Part shown: in pieces, positions 31,329 through 40,660 of the stretch
How positions within the stretch are numbered: the first letter of the stretch is position 1
How the letters are laid out: each line of letters starts with the position of its first letter
Origin: Anaplasma platys
GTDB lineage: Bacteria > Pseudomonadota > Alphaproteobacteria > Rickettsiales > Anaplasmataceae
Assembly: GCF_012790675.1 (NCBI RefSeq)
Contig: NZ_CP046391.1
Span: forward strand, 602,136 to 666,135
Direction: 5' to 3'
Length of the DNA: 64,000 bases
Translations under genes and position numbers: made by a program
The notes under the pieces: model-generated
What the model was told of the DNA's origin: nothing
Databases searched by the model: none
What the model saw: the letters and a program-made list of their open reading frames with translations, nothing else

Positions 31329-31895
31329 GCCGAATGTGGTGAGATCTCCTCTGAAGTAGATTCCTTGGTCGACAAGGCTGCTGAAAGCATGTCGGGAATT
31401 GACGGTGTGGTATGCTCTGCAGGCATAACGCTGGATAAATTGTCACTACGCATTACCGACGAAGATTGGGATAAGGTAATAGCAGTTAACCTCACTTCTG
31501 TCTTCAAGATAAACAAAAGTGCTTGCCGTCTTATGTTAAAGAATAAAAGTGGCAGAATAATAAACATCTCATCGGTTGTTGGAATTACCGGTAACATAGG
31601 ACAAGCCAACTATGCTGCGTCTAAAGCCGGGATAATCGGGATGAGTAAGACCATGGCGCTGGAGTTCGCTTCGCGTGGAATAACTGTAAATTGCGTAGCT
31701 CCTGGATTTATAGATACGCCTATGATTGAAACAATACCTGAGAAGCAGAGAGAGCACATCTTGGGTAGCATTCCAATGGGGAGAATGGGATCACCCGAGG
31801 AGATAGCATCTGTAGCGCTATTCCTGGCAAGTGATGAAAGTAGATACATAACTGGCCAGACTATCCATGTGAATGGTGGAATGATAATGTGCTAG
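31329..31895 (+). pseudogene. N-terminally truncated 3-oxoacyl-ACP reductase (fabG)
   Basis: The visible 189 codons match FabG from about residue 60 on: ICSAGIT-type NAG region (VVCSAGITLDKL), ISSVVGITGN with the catalytic serine, YAASK with Tyr and Lys, GITVNCVAPGFIDTPM and ITGQTIHVNGG at the end. The N-terminal Rossmann part with T-G-x-x-x-G-I-G is absent. In-frame TAA at 31326 blocks extension, and only 42 bases separate it from hpf. The first start codon is TTG 31365. Without the NADPH site it cannot be a working reductase, so another fabG should exist. Confidence 0.85.
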
Positions 31896-31918
31896 GGAGC
31901 CAGTAGTATTCCTGTATT

Positions 31919-32881
31919 ATGAACGAGCACGGTGCCATCGAGAAGTACATCCGTCCCCTGTTGCGAGGTAGAGGTGATGACTACGTCACTAGTCAGGACG
32001 ATGCTGCACAGGTTTTCTTCCACAAGTCTTCTATAGTAGTGACAAAGGATTTACTGGTGGAGGGTGTGCATTTCCTGAGTGGAAGTGATCCAAAACTTTT
32101 AGCTAAAAAGGCGCTTAGAGTTAACCTGTCAGATCTTGCTTCCATGGGATCTACTCCCCATTCATATCTTTTGGGACTATCTCTTCCTAAGGGAACTACT
32201 GAAAAATGGTGGAAGAAGTTTACCGAAGGTCTCAAAGAAGACAACTCTCTTTTTTCTATAAACCTCGTGGGGGGAGATGTTACCTCTAATGGATCAAGCG
32301 TGATTGTCATAAGTATCACAGCTTTGGGAATTCTCCAGAACAGGATTTTAACCAGAGACAATGCAAAAGTAGGCGATTATCTATATGTTAGCGGAACGAT
32401 AGGAGATGCTGCTTTAGGTTTAATGGCCTATCAAGAAAAGATATCTGGAAAATGTATATACCTGAAAAAAAGGTATGACCTACCTATCCCGAGGGTGAAT
32501 CTATCGACTTCAATGGCCACCTTTGCTTCGGCTTGTATTGATATCTCAGATGGGCTACTACAAGATGTGCAGAAAATGTGCAAAATCTCCCGGGTTGGAG
32601 CAACTATCGAGGCTTCAAAAATTCCATTATCTGAAGAAGCGCGCGCAGCTTTGCAATCTAACAAAAAACTCTTTGAAGGTGTTGTAACCGGAGGAGATGA
32701 TTATGAACTGGCATTTACTGTTCCACCAGAAAGTTGCGCACAAGTTGAACAGTTAGCAAAAAACCTAGATGTAAGTATTTCAAAGATCGGGACTATAACA
32801 TCTGAGCCAGATGTTCATATCCTTGATGAGAATAACAACAAAATCGCCATATCGAAACAGGGATACGTACACACCTTCTAA
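31919..32881 (+). CDS. thiL: Thiamine-monophosphate kinase
   Basis: 320 residues. ThiL phosphorylates thiamine monophosphate to the active diphosphate cofactor. The early DDAAQVF metal-binding motif, VTKDLLVEGVHF, LRVNLSDLASMGS, VGGDVTS and the late GGDDYELAF motif identify it. It starts 23 bases after the fabG remnant. No other thiamine genes are in the window. Confidence 0.94.
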   Translation: MNEHGAIEKYIRPLLRGRGDDYVTSQDDAAQVFFHKSSIVVTKDLLVEGVHFLSGSDPKLLAKKALRVNLSDLASMGSTPHSYLLGLSLPKGTTEKWWKKFTEGLKEDNSLFSINLVGGDVTSNGSSVIVISITALGILQNRILTRDNAKVGDYLYVSGTIGDAALGLMAYQEKISGKCIYLKKRYDLPIPRVNLSTSMATFASACIDISDGLLQDVQKMCKISRVGATIEASKIPLSEEARAALQSNKKLFEGVVTGGDDYELAFTVPPESCAQVEQLAKNLDVSISKIGTITSEPDVHILDENNNKIAISKQGYVHTF

Positions 32882-32902
32882 AACACAGAATAGCAACCAA
32901 CG

Positions 32903-33925
32903 TTAAATCGTGGGAATCCCCTTTGTAGTGGAATAAACGAAATTCAGCGGGGCATCAGGAAACAACACGCTCCTTATATCTTGACATGCAAGCGACGCCT
33001 CTGAAAATCCCACCAAAATAAGCTTTATTTTGCAAGCATAAGAAGCAACGTCTCCTATTGCATATATTCTACTTCTTCTTGTTCTACATGTAGATTGTTC
33101 TACTGGTATTTGATAGCCTTCCACCCCTAAATCCCAGTTTACTATTGGTCCTAGATTTGCCGATATACCAAAAAATGGCAGTAAATAGTCTGCCTCTATT
33201 TCCTTCTCTTCCTTTGTTGAAATGTTACTAACTACAACGTTATGGAGAATGCCATTTTCTCCAGCAAGTCCTGCAAGCTGATAAGGAACTAAGATGTCTA
33301 TTGAACCGCTTCCTGATAATTCCTCCAATTCCTTCAAGGTACTAGGAGCACAGCGAAAGGAGCGCCTTCTATGAACCACATATAGCTTTTCCGCAACCTT
33401 AGCGAGATTTGCAGCCCAATCAGCAGCACTGTCCCCTCCCCCAGCAATTACTACTTTCTTGCCACTAAACTTCTCTATTTCTCTAACACTGTAAAATATA
33501 GACTTTCCTTCATATTCTAATATCCCATCAATGGGAGGGCGATTGGGGCCAAATCTCCCAGCGCCTGCAGCTATAATAAGGGCTTTGCAGCGTATTCTGG
33601 TTCTTTTATTGGTAACAATAATAAAACCTTCGTTTTCCTCTGTGATGCTTTCAACAATCTCCCCAAGTACATAAAAAGGCTTGAAAGGAGCTGCTTGTTT
33701 ATAGAGGCTATCTACCAAATCCTGAGCTTTTATTTCAGGATATCCCGGTATGTCATAAATAGGCTTTTCTGGATACAAAACAGAACATTGCCCCCCTATA
33801 ACATCCAGCGCGTCTACAACGCAAGAGGTCATACCTAGCATACCTGCCTGGAAGACTGCAAAAAGGCCAACTGGCCCGCCCCCAACTATTGCCACATCAC
33901 AAGAAGTACAAACCTGCACGTCCAT
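32903..33925 (-). CDS. Ferredoxin-NADP reductase of the thioredoxin-reductase type
   Basis: 340 residues; ATG 33925 chosen, with GTG 33931 as an alternative that lies closer to GAGG. The FAD-binding motif DVAIVGGGPVGLF opens the protein, and a second dinucleotide motif (VVIAGGGDSAADWA) near residue 155 binds NADPH. The C-x-x-C redox pair of true thioredoxin reductases is missing, which fits the YumC-like ferredoxin-NADP reductase family. It could feed electrons to the ferredoxin of the isc operon; that link is inference. Converges with thiL and lies behind pmbA. Confidence 0.88.
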   Translation of the reverse strand: MDVQVCTSCDVAIVGGGPVGLFAVFQAGMLGMTSCVVDALDVIGGQCSVLYPEKPIYDIPGYPEIKAQDLVDSLYKQAAPFKPFYVLGEIVESITEENEGFIIVTNKRTRIRCKALIIAAGAGRFGPNRPPIDGILEYEGKSIFYSVREIEKFSGKKVVIAGGGDSAADWAANLAKVAEKLYVVHRRRSFRCAPSTLKELEELSGSGSIDILVPYQLAGLAGENGILHNVVVSNISTKEEKEIEADYLLPFFGISANLGPIVNWDLGVEGYQIPVEQSTCRTRRSRIYAIGDVASYACKIKLILVGFSEASLACQDIRSVLFPDAPLNFVYSTTKGIPTI

Positions 33926-33996
33926 CCCCACTTACCCTCATGGACCAACAATATCGATATACTGCCACATTGCAAAGTTTTTCGCACTCTCGGATA

Positions 33997-35331
33997 TCAG
34001 TCAGTTCCAGAAACAACCATCTCTGAAAACCTCAGCGTAGGAGAATTTACGGACTTAAGTAAAACCAGATCATTAGCTGCACGCATGCTCGAAAACATGC
34101 TTGCAAGGTTTCCAGCAACGGTAACCCCATGCACAGGATACGAGATCGAACCGTTATCTATAATAAACCCAAAAGCTCCTTGACTGTAGTCACCCGTGGT
34201 TAAATTAATTCCAAAACCGAAAAGATCAGTAATATATAGGCCATATTTTATATCTGATATCAATTCAGAAACGGAAATACCTGAGGGTTCTATAAAAAAA
34301 TTGCTCACCTTTGGACTCACCGAGGCATTAGAGCTCCTAGATGCGTTGCCAGTTGTATTTAAAGACAACCTCTTCGCTGTACGCATGTCCAGAATCCAGC
34401 TTTTCAAGATTCCATTCTCAACTACATTTTTCCTTTTGCTCATTATCCCCTCGCCATCAAAAGGCCTTGAGGATATACCCCCTATTACCAATGGATCATC
34501 AACAATACAGATGTCATCCCTAAAAATTTTTTCCCCCATCTTGGCTGATAAAAAAGACGTCTTATTAGCAACTGCTTCACCATTAATCGCAGCTGCAAAA
34601 TTGCTCAACAAAGAGGAAGCAACCCTATTCTCAAAGACAATGGGCATTCTACATGTCTTGATATCCCTTGCATTGAGCCTTTTCAAAGTCCTATTAGCAG
34701 CCTCTCTGCCCAGCGTTTTAGGATCTTCTAAATCACTGAACTTACTTTTTACTGAGAAACTATAATCAACCTCCATCTTGTTGTTTTCTGAAGCTACAGT
34801 GGAGATATAAGCTGAAAAGCACGATCTCTTATATGAACCATAAAAACCCTTTGTGCTCACCAGAGCTACTTCAGTTGTTGCTTTGGCAAAATTTACTTCT
34901 TCTGTATTTACCACACGACTATCAGTAGCTAGAGCTTCTTCTTCTATAGTAGTCAGAATCTCTCTCATTTTTCCTACGTCTACGACAGTATCGTCGCACA
35001 TCATGAGCTCCTCACCACTATCCGCATAAGACCCCGCCTCTTCGCTGAGCGAAAAATACGGATCTTCAGGAGATAAGTCGGCTATGGAAACTGCAGTATC
35101 TATTAGATCTGCTATTCCCTCAATGTCATTAGAAGAGATACAAGCGTGCTTCTTGTCACCAACCACAACACGTACACCTATTTGGACTCCACGGTCCTGT
35201 ACCATTTCTTCAGGTTTCAGCAATCGCTGAGAAACAGAGATAGAATCCTGCTTACTTACGACAACCTCCCCTTCAACTCCCTTCCCTTTTATGAGCTTGA
35301 TAACATCTTCTGCAGCGTTTAAGATATCCAA
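33997..35331 (-). CDS. pmbA: TldE/PmbA-like protease subunit
   Basis: 444 residues of the TldD/PmbA family. The HExxxH metal site of TldD is not visible, as expected for the PmbA (TldE) partner. The C-terminal part (LNTTGNASRSSNASVSPKVSNFFIEPS and LYITDLFGFGINLTTGDYSQGAFGF) is typical. With TldD it degrades unfolded peptides and processes modified peptides. It lies 18 bases after folE in the atpG-folE-pmbA unit. Confidence 0.9.
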   Translation of the reverse strand: MDILNAAEDVIKLIKGKGVEGEVVVSKQDSISVSQRLLKPEEMVQDRGVQIGVRVVVGDKKHACISSNDIEGIADLIDTAVSIADLSPEDPYFSLSEEAGSYADSGEELMMCDDTVVDVGKMREILTTIEEEALATDSRVVNTEEVNFAKATTEVALVSTKGFYGSYKRSCFSAYISTVASENNKMEVDYSFSVKSKFSDLEDPKTLGREAANRTLKRLNARDIKTCRMPIVFENRVASSLLSNFAAAINGEAVANKTSFLSAKMGEKIFRDDICIVDDPLVIGGISSRPFDGEGIMSKRKNVVENGILKSWILDMRTAKRLSLNTTGNASRSSNASVSPKVSNFFIEPSGISVSELISDIKYGLYITDLFGFGINLTTGDYSQGAFGFIIDNGSISYPVHGVTVAGNLASMFSSMRAANDLVLLKSVNSPTLRFSEMVVSGTD

Positions 35332-35349
35332 AACATACTCCCAATCAAT

Positions 35350-35949
35350 CTACAATCCCAGTTTAAGCCTAGTAAAAAACTCGCGGCGCAACTCATTGTT
35401 ATCTTTGAAAACGCCTAACATATGGCTAGTCTGAAACCTGAAACCAGATGTCCACATCTTCTTTATATCGCATTCAACACACATGTGTTCCCCCTCAATA
35501 AGCACGGCAACACCTATGGGATCAAGCACTTTTTCTAATAGCTCCGCTACCTGAACGGTCATCCTTTCTTGCAATTGCAATCTCCTAGAAAAACCGTCTA
35601 CTATCTTTTTTATCCGCCCTATACCAAGGATTTTCTCCCTAGGAATATAAGCAATGTTCGCTGTCCCCTGAACTGAGCTGAAATGGTGTTCACAATTTGA
35701 AGAGAAGCCAACTCCTTTGGCTACTATCATATCTGTGTATCCGGCGTCGTTAGAAAGAACTGCACCCTTGGATACTGCATCTTCATCGAATCCATACCCG
35801 CTAAAGGTCTTCTTATACATATCCAAGACCCTACTAGGTGTCATCAGTAGGCCATCACGCTCCGCGGAATCCCCGATCCACTTAATTAATACCCTGACTG
35901 CATCTTCGGCTTGCTCTCTTGAGGGTGGGCACGATACATCAACCGACAT
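35350..35949 (-). CDS. folE: GTP cyclohydrolase I
   Basis: 199 residues. FolE converts GTP to dihydroneopterin triphosphate, the first step of folate synthesis. Zinc ligands are visible in the CEHHFSSVQG motif (Cys and His) and in HMCVEC. The GIGRIKKIVDGFSRRLQLQERMT stretch lines the active site. It is separated from atpG by three bases, so translational coupling is likely. Confidence 0.95.
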   Translation of the reverse strand: MSVDVSCPPSREQAEDAVRVLIKWIGDSAERDGLLMTPSRVLDMYKKTFSGYGFDEDAVSKGAVLSNDAGYTDMIVAKGVGFSSNCEHHFSSVQGTANIAYIPREKILGIGRIKKIVDGFSRRLQLQERMTVQVAELLEKVLDPIGVAVLIEGEHMCVECDIKKMWTSGFRFQTSHMLGVFKDNNELRREFFTRLKLGL

Positions 35950-35952
35950 AAT

Positions 35953-36816
35953 TCACCCCAGAGCTTCACATCCACTAACTACTTCTATAAGATCAGTTGT
36001 TATAGATGCCTGCCTTGAACGGTTATAATCAAGCACAAGCCTTTCCAACATACTTTGCGTATTTGTATTAGCAGACTCCATAGAGATCATTCGACAACAA
36101 TGCTCACAAGTCACACTGTTGCACAGTGCAAGATAGAATCTCCCCATAAAGTCCTGCATCCAAAGCATCTTCTGAATTTCTGAAAGTGACGGATCATAAG
36201 AACATAGTTCGTCCCCAATGCCGTCCTTTTCATCTCCCTCAGCAGAATACTCTAAATCATCCGGGTTACTTATTGATAAAATATCTTCTACGATCTGTTC
36301 GTGATCGTTTATCGTGTTAAATTTGCTGTATAGAACAGAAACCTTACTGAAACTCCAAAAATCAATCCCCAGCGAATAGAGAAACCCCTTAAAGGAAAGA
36401 AAGCTCATGCCCTTTGGTTGTGGCACAACCGCCAATACTTTTCCATAACTTTCCACGGTGCTGCGAACGGAATCATAGGCCTTTTTCCCGACAAAAAGAA
36501 AGCTCACATCCTTCTCGCTCAACGAGCCCATATGCTCTCTTAGATACTTTGCGATGGAGTAGTTATACCCCCCACACAATCCTCTATCTGAGGAGAAAAC
36601 AACAATGAGCCTTCCCTTAGCGTTTTCCAGAACTATCTTCCCCCGTGTGCTGTTGCAGGCTTCGCCCCCAAGCTTTGCACAATACTCCCGGGCACTTGCT
36701 AAGTTATTCCTAGCAACACGAAACTTAGACGCAGAAATCATCTGCATCACCCTAGTAGTTTTTTGTATAGATTTTACGCTCCGTATCCTTAAGGAGAGAG
36801 CCTTCTGACTTGCCAT
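35953..36816 (-). CDS. atpG: ATP synthase gamma subunit
   Basis: 287 residues from ATG 36816 (MASQKALSLRIRSVKSIQKTTRVMQMISASK), the usual start; a longer frame to 36912 adds 32 unrelated residues. The gamma subunit is the rotor shaft of F1. FSSDRGLCGGYN and the C-terminal helix with LVLDYNRSRQASITTDLIEVVSGCEAL are present. The gene is apart from the other atp genes, as common in Rickettsiales, and heads the folE-pmbA unit. Confidence 0.95.
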   Translation of the reverse strand: MASQKALSLRIRSVKSIQKTTRVMQMISASKFRVARNNLASAREYCAKLGGEACNSTRGKIVLENAKGRLIVVFSSDRGLCGGYNYSIAKYLREHMGSLSEKDVSFLFVGKKAYDSVRSTVESYGKVLAVVPQPKGMSFLSFKGFLYSLGIDFWSFSKVSVLYSKFNTINDHEQIVEDILSISNPDDLEYSAEGDEKDGIGDELCSYDPSLSEIQKMLWMQDFMGRFYLALCNSVTCEHCCRMISMESANTNTQSMLERLVLDYNRSRQASITTDLIEVVSGCEALG

Positions 36817-37707
36817 AACAATACCAAATCCCAGCAATTTCAGTATATGAGCTTTTAGTACGTGTACAAGTCCTAAAAAATAGCAAACATTCCTAAAACA
36901 GCAATCGCGCATGAGTTAAGTGATATGGCTGAAGCAGAGAAACACTTTGGCATCTTCCCATACTGCAAACGTTGCAACCAGAAGCAATGCAATTCACCCA
37001 AAAACTGTTTCTCATAGTAAAATCACGGGATTGAATGTTAGTATAACGATATTGAGTGCTTCACCCTACTTTATTTTTCTTATGTAATGCACAACCCAAG
37101 GCGGAGTGAAAGTGAAAATGTAAGCTATTACGGTAAATTAAATGTAGCAGAAGACTTGAAATTACAAAAGAGTTCCTTTGCTCAGGTGGTAAGTAGTGAT
37201 GGGAAAAGGAGGCTATTTGACAAAAATTCAGACAATCAACCACTACACCATACGGTCAAGTCACAAGTAAACTGACTATGACACTCACTGCTAATAGCTA
37301 TTTTTAGGAGCACGTACGAAGATATGAATAGTGAAGGCATATATGTGGAAAAGCCATTATTAATTACGTGCAGCGAAATCCTCTGAACAGTACAATTATT
37401 GATCTTCAGAAAGATAAACAAAAAACCTAATCTCTTGAATTTCTAATAAAACTGTAATACACACTGAGGATTCCTTTCCGTTGTGCTTAGCACGGTTGCA
37501 CATTGCGTGTCTAAACTGAGACTGGCAATTTTAGTACTTTGACGCTACCGTGATTAGGTGGAGAGGGCATAAATACATCTGGTGTTTTGCGCAAAAATAC
37601 AATTGCGCCTTGCATATTATGGAATCATGCAGCATAAATGGTGTGCTATGCGTGCTTTCTCGCGGCACGCACGAATGCCAAAATGACACTTTAATGACGT
37701 GGTTAAA
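36817..37707. other. Divergent intergenic region with a shared upstream motif
   Basis: About 890 bases between atpG (minus) and the next plus-strand gene. A 62-codon frame at 37087-37275 has no ribosome binding site and is doubtful. TTAGTACTTTGAC at 37531-37543 also occurs at 1528, and TTGACGCTACCGTG at 37539-37552 matches TTGACGCTATCATG at 40400-40413. These may be operator or promoter elements for the membrane-protein genes that follow. Confidence 0.5.
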
Positions 37708-40194
37708 ATGTACGCCAAAGCAAAAAACAAAGAAACTTCGTTAGGAATTGACGCTTCTGCTAAAAGGTTAAGTGCTGTAGCAACTGGTCTTGTCATCGCT
37801 GGCACGGTTCTTATTATATGCGCGACTGCTGCTGCTCTCTCTTACCATCTATATTGTATGAGAAGGAACGCTTTACCGTTTGGCTACAGCCTAGGTAAGT
37901 TGTACTTATTCCTATCTGCGGCGGTGCTCACTGTTACCGGGATCCTCGTCTGTGGAATAATAGCATATGCGTTTCGTAGGCGCTCCGTGCTTTTAGGGTA
38001 TATGCCCATAGAGGAAGAAACACACGCTGCTACAGAAGATCCCAATGACTGTGGCGCTCTCAAACAACAGGATGCGAGCCTCCGGACATCAGATGAGCAT
38101 GATGAGAACTGCTTTTCATGTATGCCCGATACAATGGAGGATCATATTCCTGAAAGGTCACTAAATGTTCTGGAACGGTCCGATGAGCATGTTCAAGGGA
38201 AGCCTGTGCAGGAAGAAAGGAAAAAAGAGGATTTGTGCGTTGCTCATGCAAATGCGGCAGCCTCTGTACCCAAATTTAACAGTGATGGCAGCGTAGAACC
38301 GGCATCTAGGCATATTGCGAGCGGGCTCTTTGATTACGCAATTTTTGCGCTAAATAGCGCTGATATAGGTGAAGAGCAGCTTAATGATATAGAGAAGAAA
38401 AAGTTCAAAGAAGTAGTACCGACAAGTCTGCAAAATAGAAAGATTCGTGCAGAAAGGAATGCGGTTAATTCACCATTTAGAATAGTTACTTACTCTCCTA
38501 GAGATGGGTATCCAATCCTAACTCAGGATGTGCAAATTATTCGTAGAGTTAGGTTGCCTTTTGGGTGGCGGGTAAACATTGGTGCGGACGTCATGATCGA
38601 GATACCCAGGGGTTCTGCTAGAAAGCCGGCAGATTTTGTTAATTCCAATGTTTTTTATAATGTCGACATGCCAGTTACGTACTGCAACCTTCTGAAACTG
38701 ATGTTTTCGTATCAGGCTATTAGAAGTGGCGAAACAGAAAGGCTTTTCATAAGATACTTGAGGTTCTACTATAGCGAGTTATGGGAATTTGCTATAGAGA
38801 TAAAAGATGAAGAGAGACGCAAAACACATTTGACGGGGTTTGATATAAATGGGGCGCTTTATTGCAGCCCTATAGGAGCCAGGTTCGTTGCGGATATTGC
38901 GCAAAATTACGCTAGTTTTAAGGTGTTTATGCAGGAATATAAGAGCGATGAAGAAACTCGTGTTCTTTTTGCCTTCCTCGAATCGGTCAGGCTGTGTACA
39001 CCCAGTAGCTTTGCTCACCCGGCAGATGTTAGATCAGGGCTTCTGTATGAGGCAATGTGTGCTATCTATGGGCTGTCCTGCAGAAAAAGCAATCCTCTAT
39101 TCATCGAGCGAGGTCTAAAGCCTGCAGTGTTGATGACGTTGCATTACATGTTTTACTTCCAGGAGACTCTGAGAAAGGCACTTATCATCAATGCAATTTT
39201 AGAAGAAACGTTTACTTCAGAGGCGGAATCCTCCTTCCTCTGCAGCCAGATTTATTACCTGAAGAATAGTGTGAAAACAATGCTCAGTGTTTATGATGCT
39301 AAAGCAGATAGAAGTACTTTTGACAGAGTGGTCCAAGATTTATATTCTGCCAGCGAGGAGAATAAACATCTGTTAGCGGCAATGGCATTATCCCCTGGCG
39401 GAACTAGGCTTGGCCTTACGGCTGCACTTGAAGCTGTCAGTGGCTACACAGAAAGATTGGAAGAGTTTCGAAGGTTAAAGGACTTGGCGGCGAGTCCAAG
39501 TTCTTGCTTTGCACTTAGCTCTGATTTGAACACATCAAAGCCCAATGATGTTTTTAACTGTATTCCGGATGTTTTTAACTGTATTCCGTATGCTGTCGTT
39601 TCTACTATCGAGTGTTTAGAAGGAGAGGAAAAGGCAAGTGTAATTTTCGATTCTGGTGAGGGCTCAAGGGATGTTAAGGGTTTGCTAGTTCTGTATAGAA
39701 ACATGACACGTTTGGTAGATTCTTACTTCTTGGAATGTATATGGCCCTATAGAAAAGGTTATATTGGCCGTGGCTTCTATCGAGAAATCATGAATAGCAA
39801 GGCAAGGGGCATGTACGTACTTCCCGTGAAGGAAGAGTTTATTGGTATAAGGAAGATACTTTCAGGTGGTTGCGAAGAATATTATAGTACCAATAAAGAT
39901 GCTGATAGAAACACGGGAGAAAGTAATTTACAAAATGCAGAAGCTTCTGCCTATGAAAAAGGCGCACCTAGAGTGAGTTGCGGGGAAACAGCAAGGTGGG
40001 AGGAAGTTATGGCATCAGATGCTGCAAGTTCTGTACAACAGCTTGAGCCCACAACAAAAATACAGAAGACACTGATGGAATCCAGTAACGAAAATATTGT
40101 TGATTTTTCTTTTTCTAGTGGTAAGCCATCGCGTAGTGTTAACAAGGTCTCTATTAGTGGCACTTCTGACCAAAGCAAAAGAGTAACACAGTAA
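37708..40194 (+). CDS. Large protein with paired N-terminal hydrophobic segments (A)
   Basis: 828 residues from ATG 37708; a GTG three codons earlier is possible. Two hydrophobic segments lie close together (about residues 22-47 and 63-86), followed by about 740 residues of soluble sequence. The segment 87-190 is acidic and low in complexity, and the rest is helix-rich. A 21-base unit is duplicated in tandem at 39547-39588, giving DVFNCIP twice. The paired hydrophobic motif is the layout of proteins that insert into a pathogen vacuole membrane, so an inclusion-membrane role is a reasonable guess. The next gene has the same layout; no family recognised. Confidence 0.78.
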   Translation: MYAKAKNKETSLGIDASAKRLSAVATGLVIAGTVLIICATAAALSYHLYCMRRNALPFGYSLGKLYLFLSAAVLTVTGILVCGIIAYAFRRRSVLLGYMPIEEETHAATEDPNDCGALKQQDASLRTSDEHDENCFSCMPDTMEDHIPERSLNVLERSDEHVQGKPVQEERKKEDLCVAHANAAASVPKFNSDGSVEPASRHIASGLFDYAIFALNSADIGEEQLNDIEKKKFKEVVPTSLQNRKIRAERNAVNSPFRIVTYSPRDGYPILTQDVQIIRRVRLPFGWRVNIGADVMIEIPRGSARKPADFVNSNVFYNVDMPVTYCNLLKLMFSYQAIRSGETERLFIRYLRFYYSELWEFAIEIKDEERRKTHLTGFDINGALYCSPIGARFVADIAQNYASFKVFMQEYKSDEETRVLFAFLESVRLCTPSSFAHPADVRSGLLYEAMCAIYGLSCRKSNPLFIERGLKPAVLMTLHYMFYFQETLRKALIINAILEETFTSEAESSFLCSQIYYLKNSVKTMLSVYDAKADRSTFDRVVQDLYSASEENKHLLAAMALSPGGTRLGLTAALEAVSGYTERLEEFRRLKDLAASPSSCFALSSDLNTSKPNDVFNCIPDVFNCIPYAVVSTIECLEGEEKASVIFDSGEGSRDVKGLLVLYRNMTRLVDSYFLECIWPYRKGYIGRGFYREIMNSKARGMYVLPVKEEFIGIRKILSGGCEEYYSTNKDADRNTGESNLQNAEASAYEKGAPRVSCGETARWEEVMASDAASSVQQLEPTTKIQKTLMESSNENIVDFSFSSGKPSRSVNKVSISGTSDQSKRVTQ

Positions 40195-40660
40195 ATTTAG
40201 CAGAATAGCTTAGGGAAAGCTGCTCTTCTCACTTATGGCCTGTGGGAATGTGTGCGCTTTCCTTTTCCACCATGAATGAGATCTCTATCTATAGGCGTCG
40301 ACCCCATGCAAATTTCTATGGCACATACACAACTGCAAATCGGCGTTTGGCTCCTCAATCCATTCCTTGCAAAGGAAATAAGTTGATTTCTTAACAAGAT
40401 TGACGCTATCATGTGGCCGAAAGGGTTAATTGTATTAATAAAAATAAACCACTTTATGGATATGTGTTTTTACGTCCTTGTGCCCTCTTCTGGCGCGGAT
40501 AGATATTCACAATATATCTTATAAACTAAGGTCCTTATACACATCTCATCTGCCGATTGCAAAAGGAGGCAGCTGTCGTATTAACAATAATGGTTTATTG
40601 CCCAGAATTGTTTTCAACATAAAGATAAAAATTTTAAGTAAATTGAATAAAGGAACCAAG
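40195..40660. other. Intergenic region with the repeated upstream motif
   Basis: TTGACGCTATCATG lies at 40400-40413, 261 bases before the next gene, matching the copy before the gene at 37708. The open frame from 40478 to 40660 joins the next gene but has no good start. Nothing else recognised. Confidence 0.5.

Noticed and set aside
34196..34765. 189-codon open frame on the plus strand
   Set aside because: It is antisense to pmbA, which has clear family features; no ribosome binding site.
37087..37275. 62-codon frame in the atpG upstream region
   Set aside because: No ribosome binding site and no recognisable motif; could be chance.
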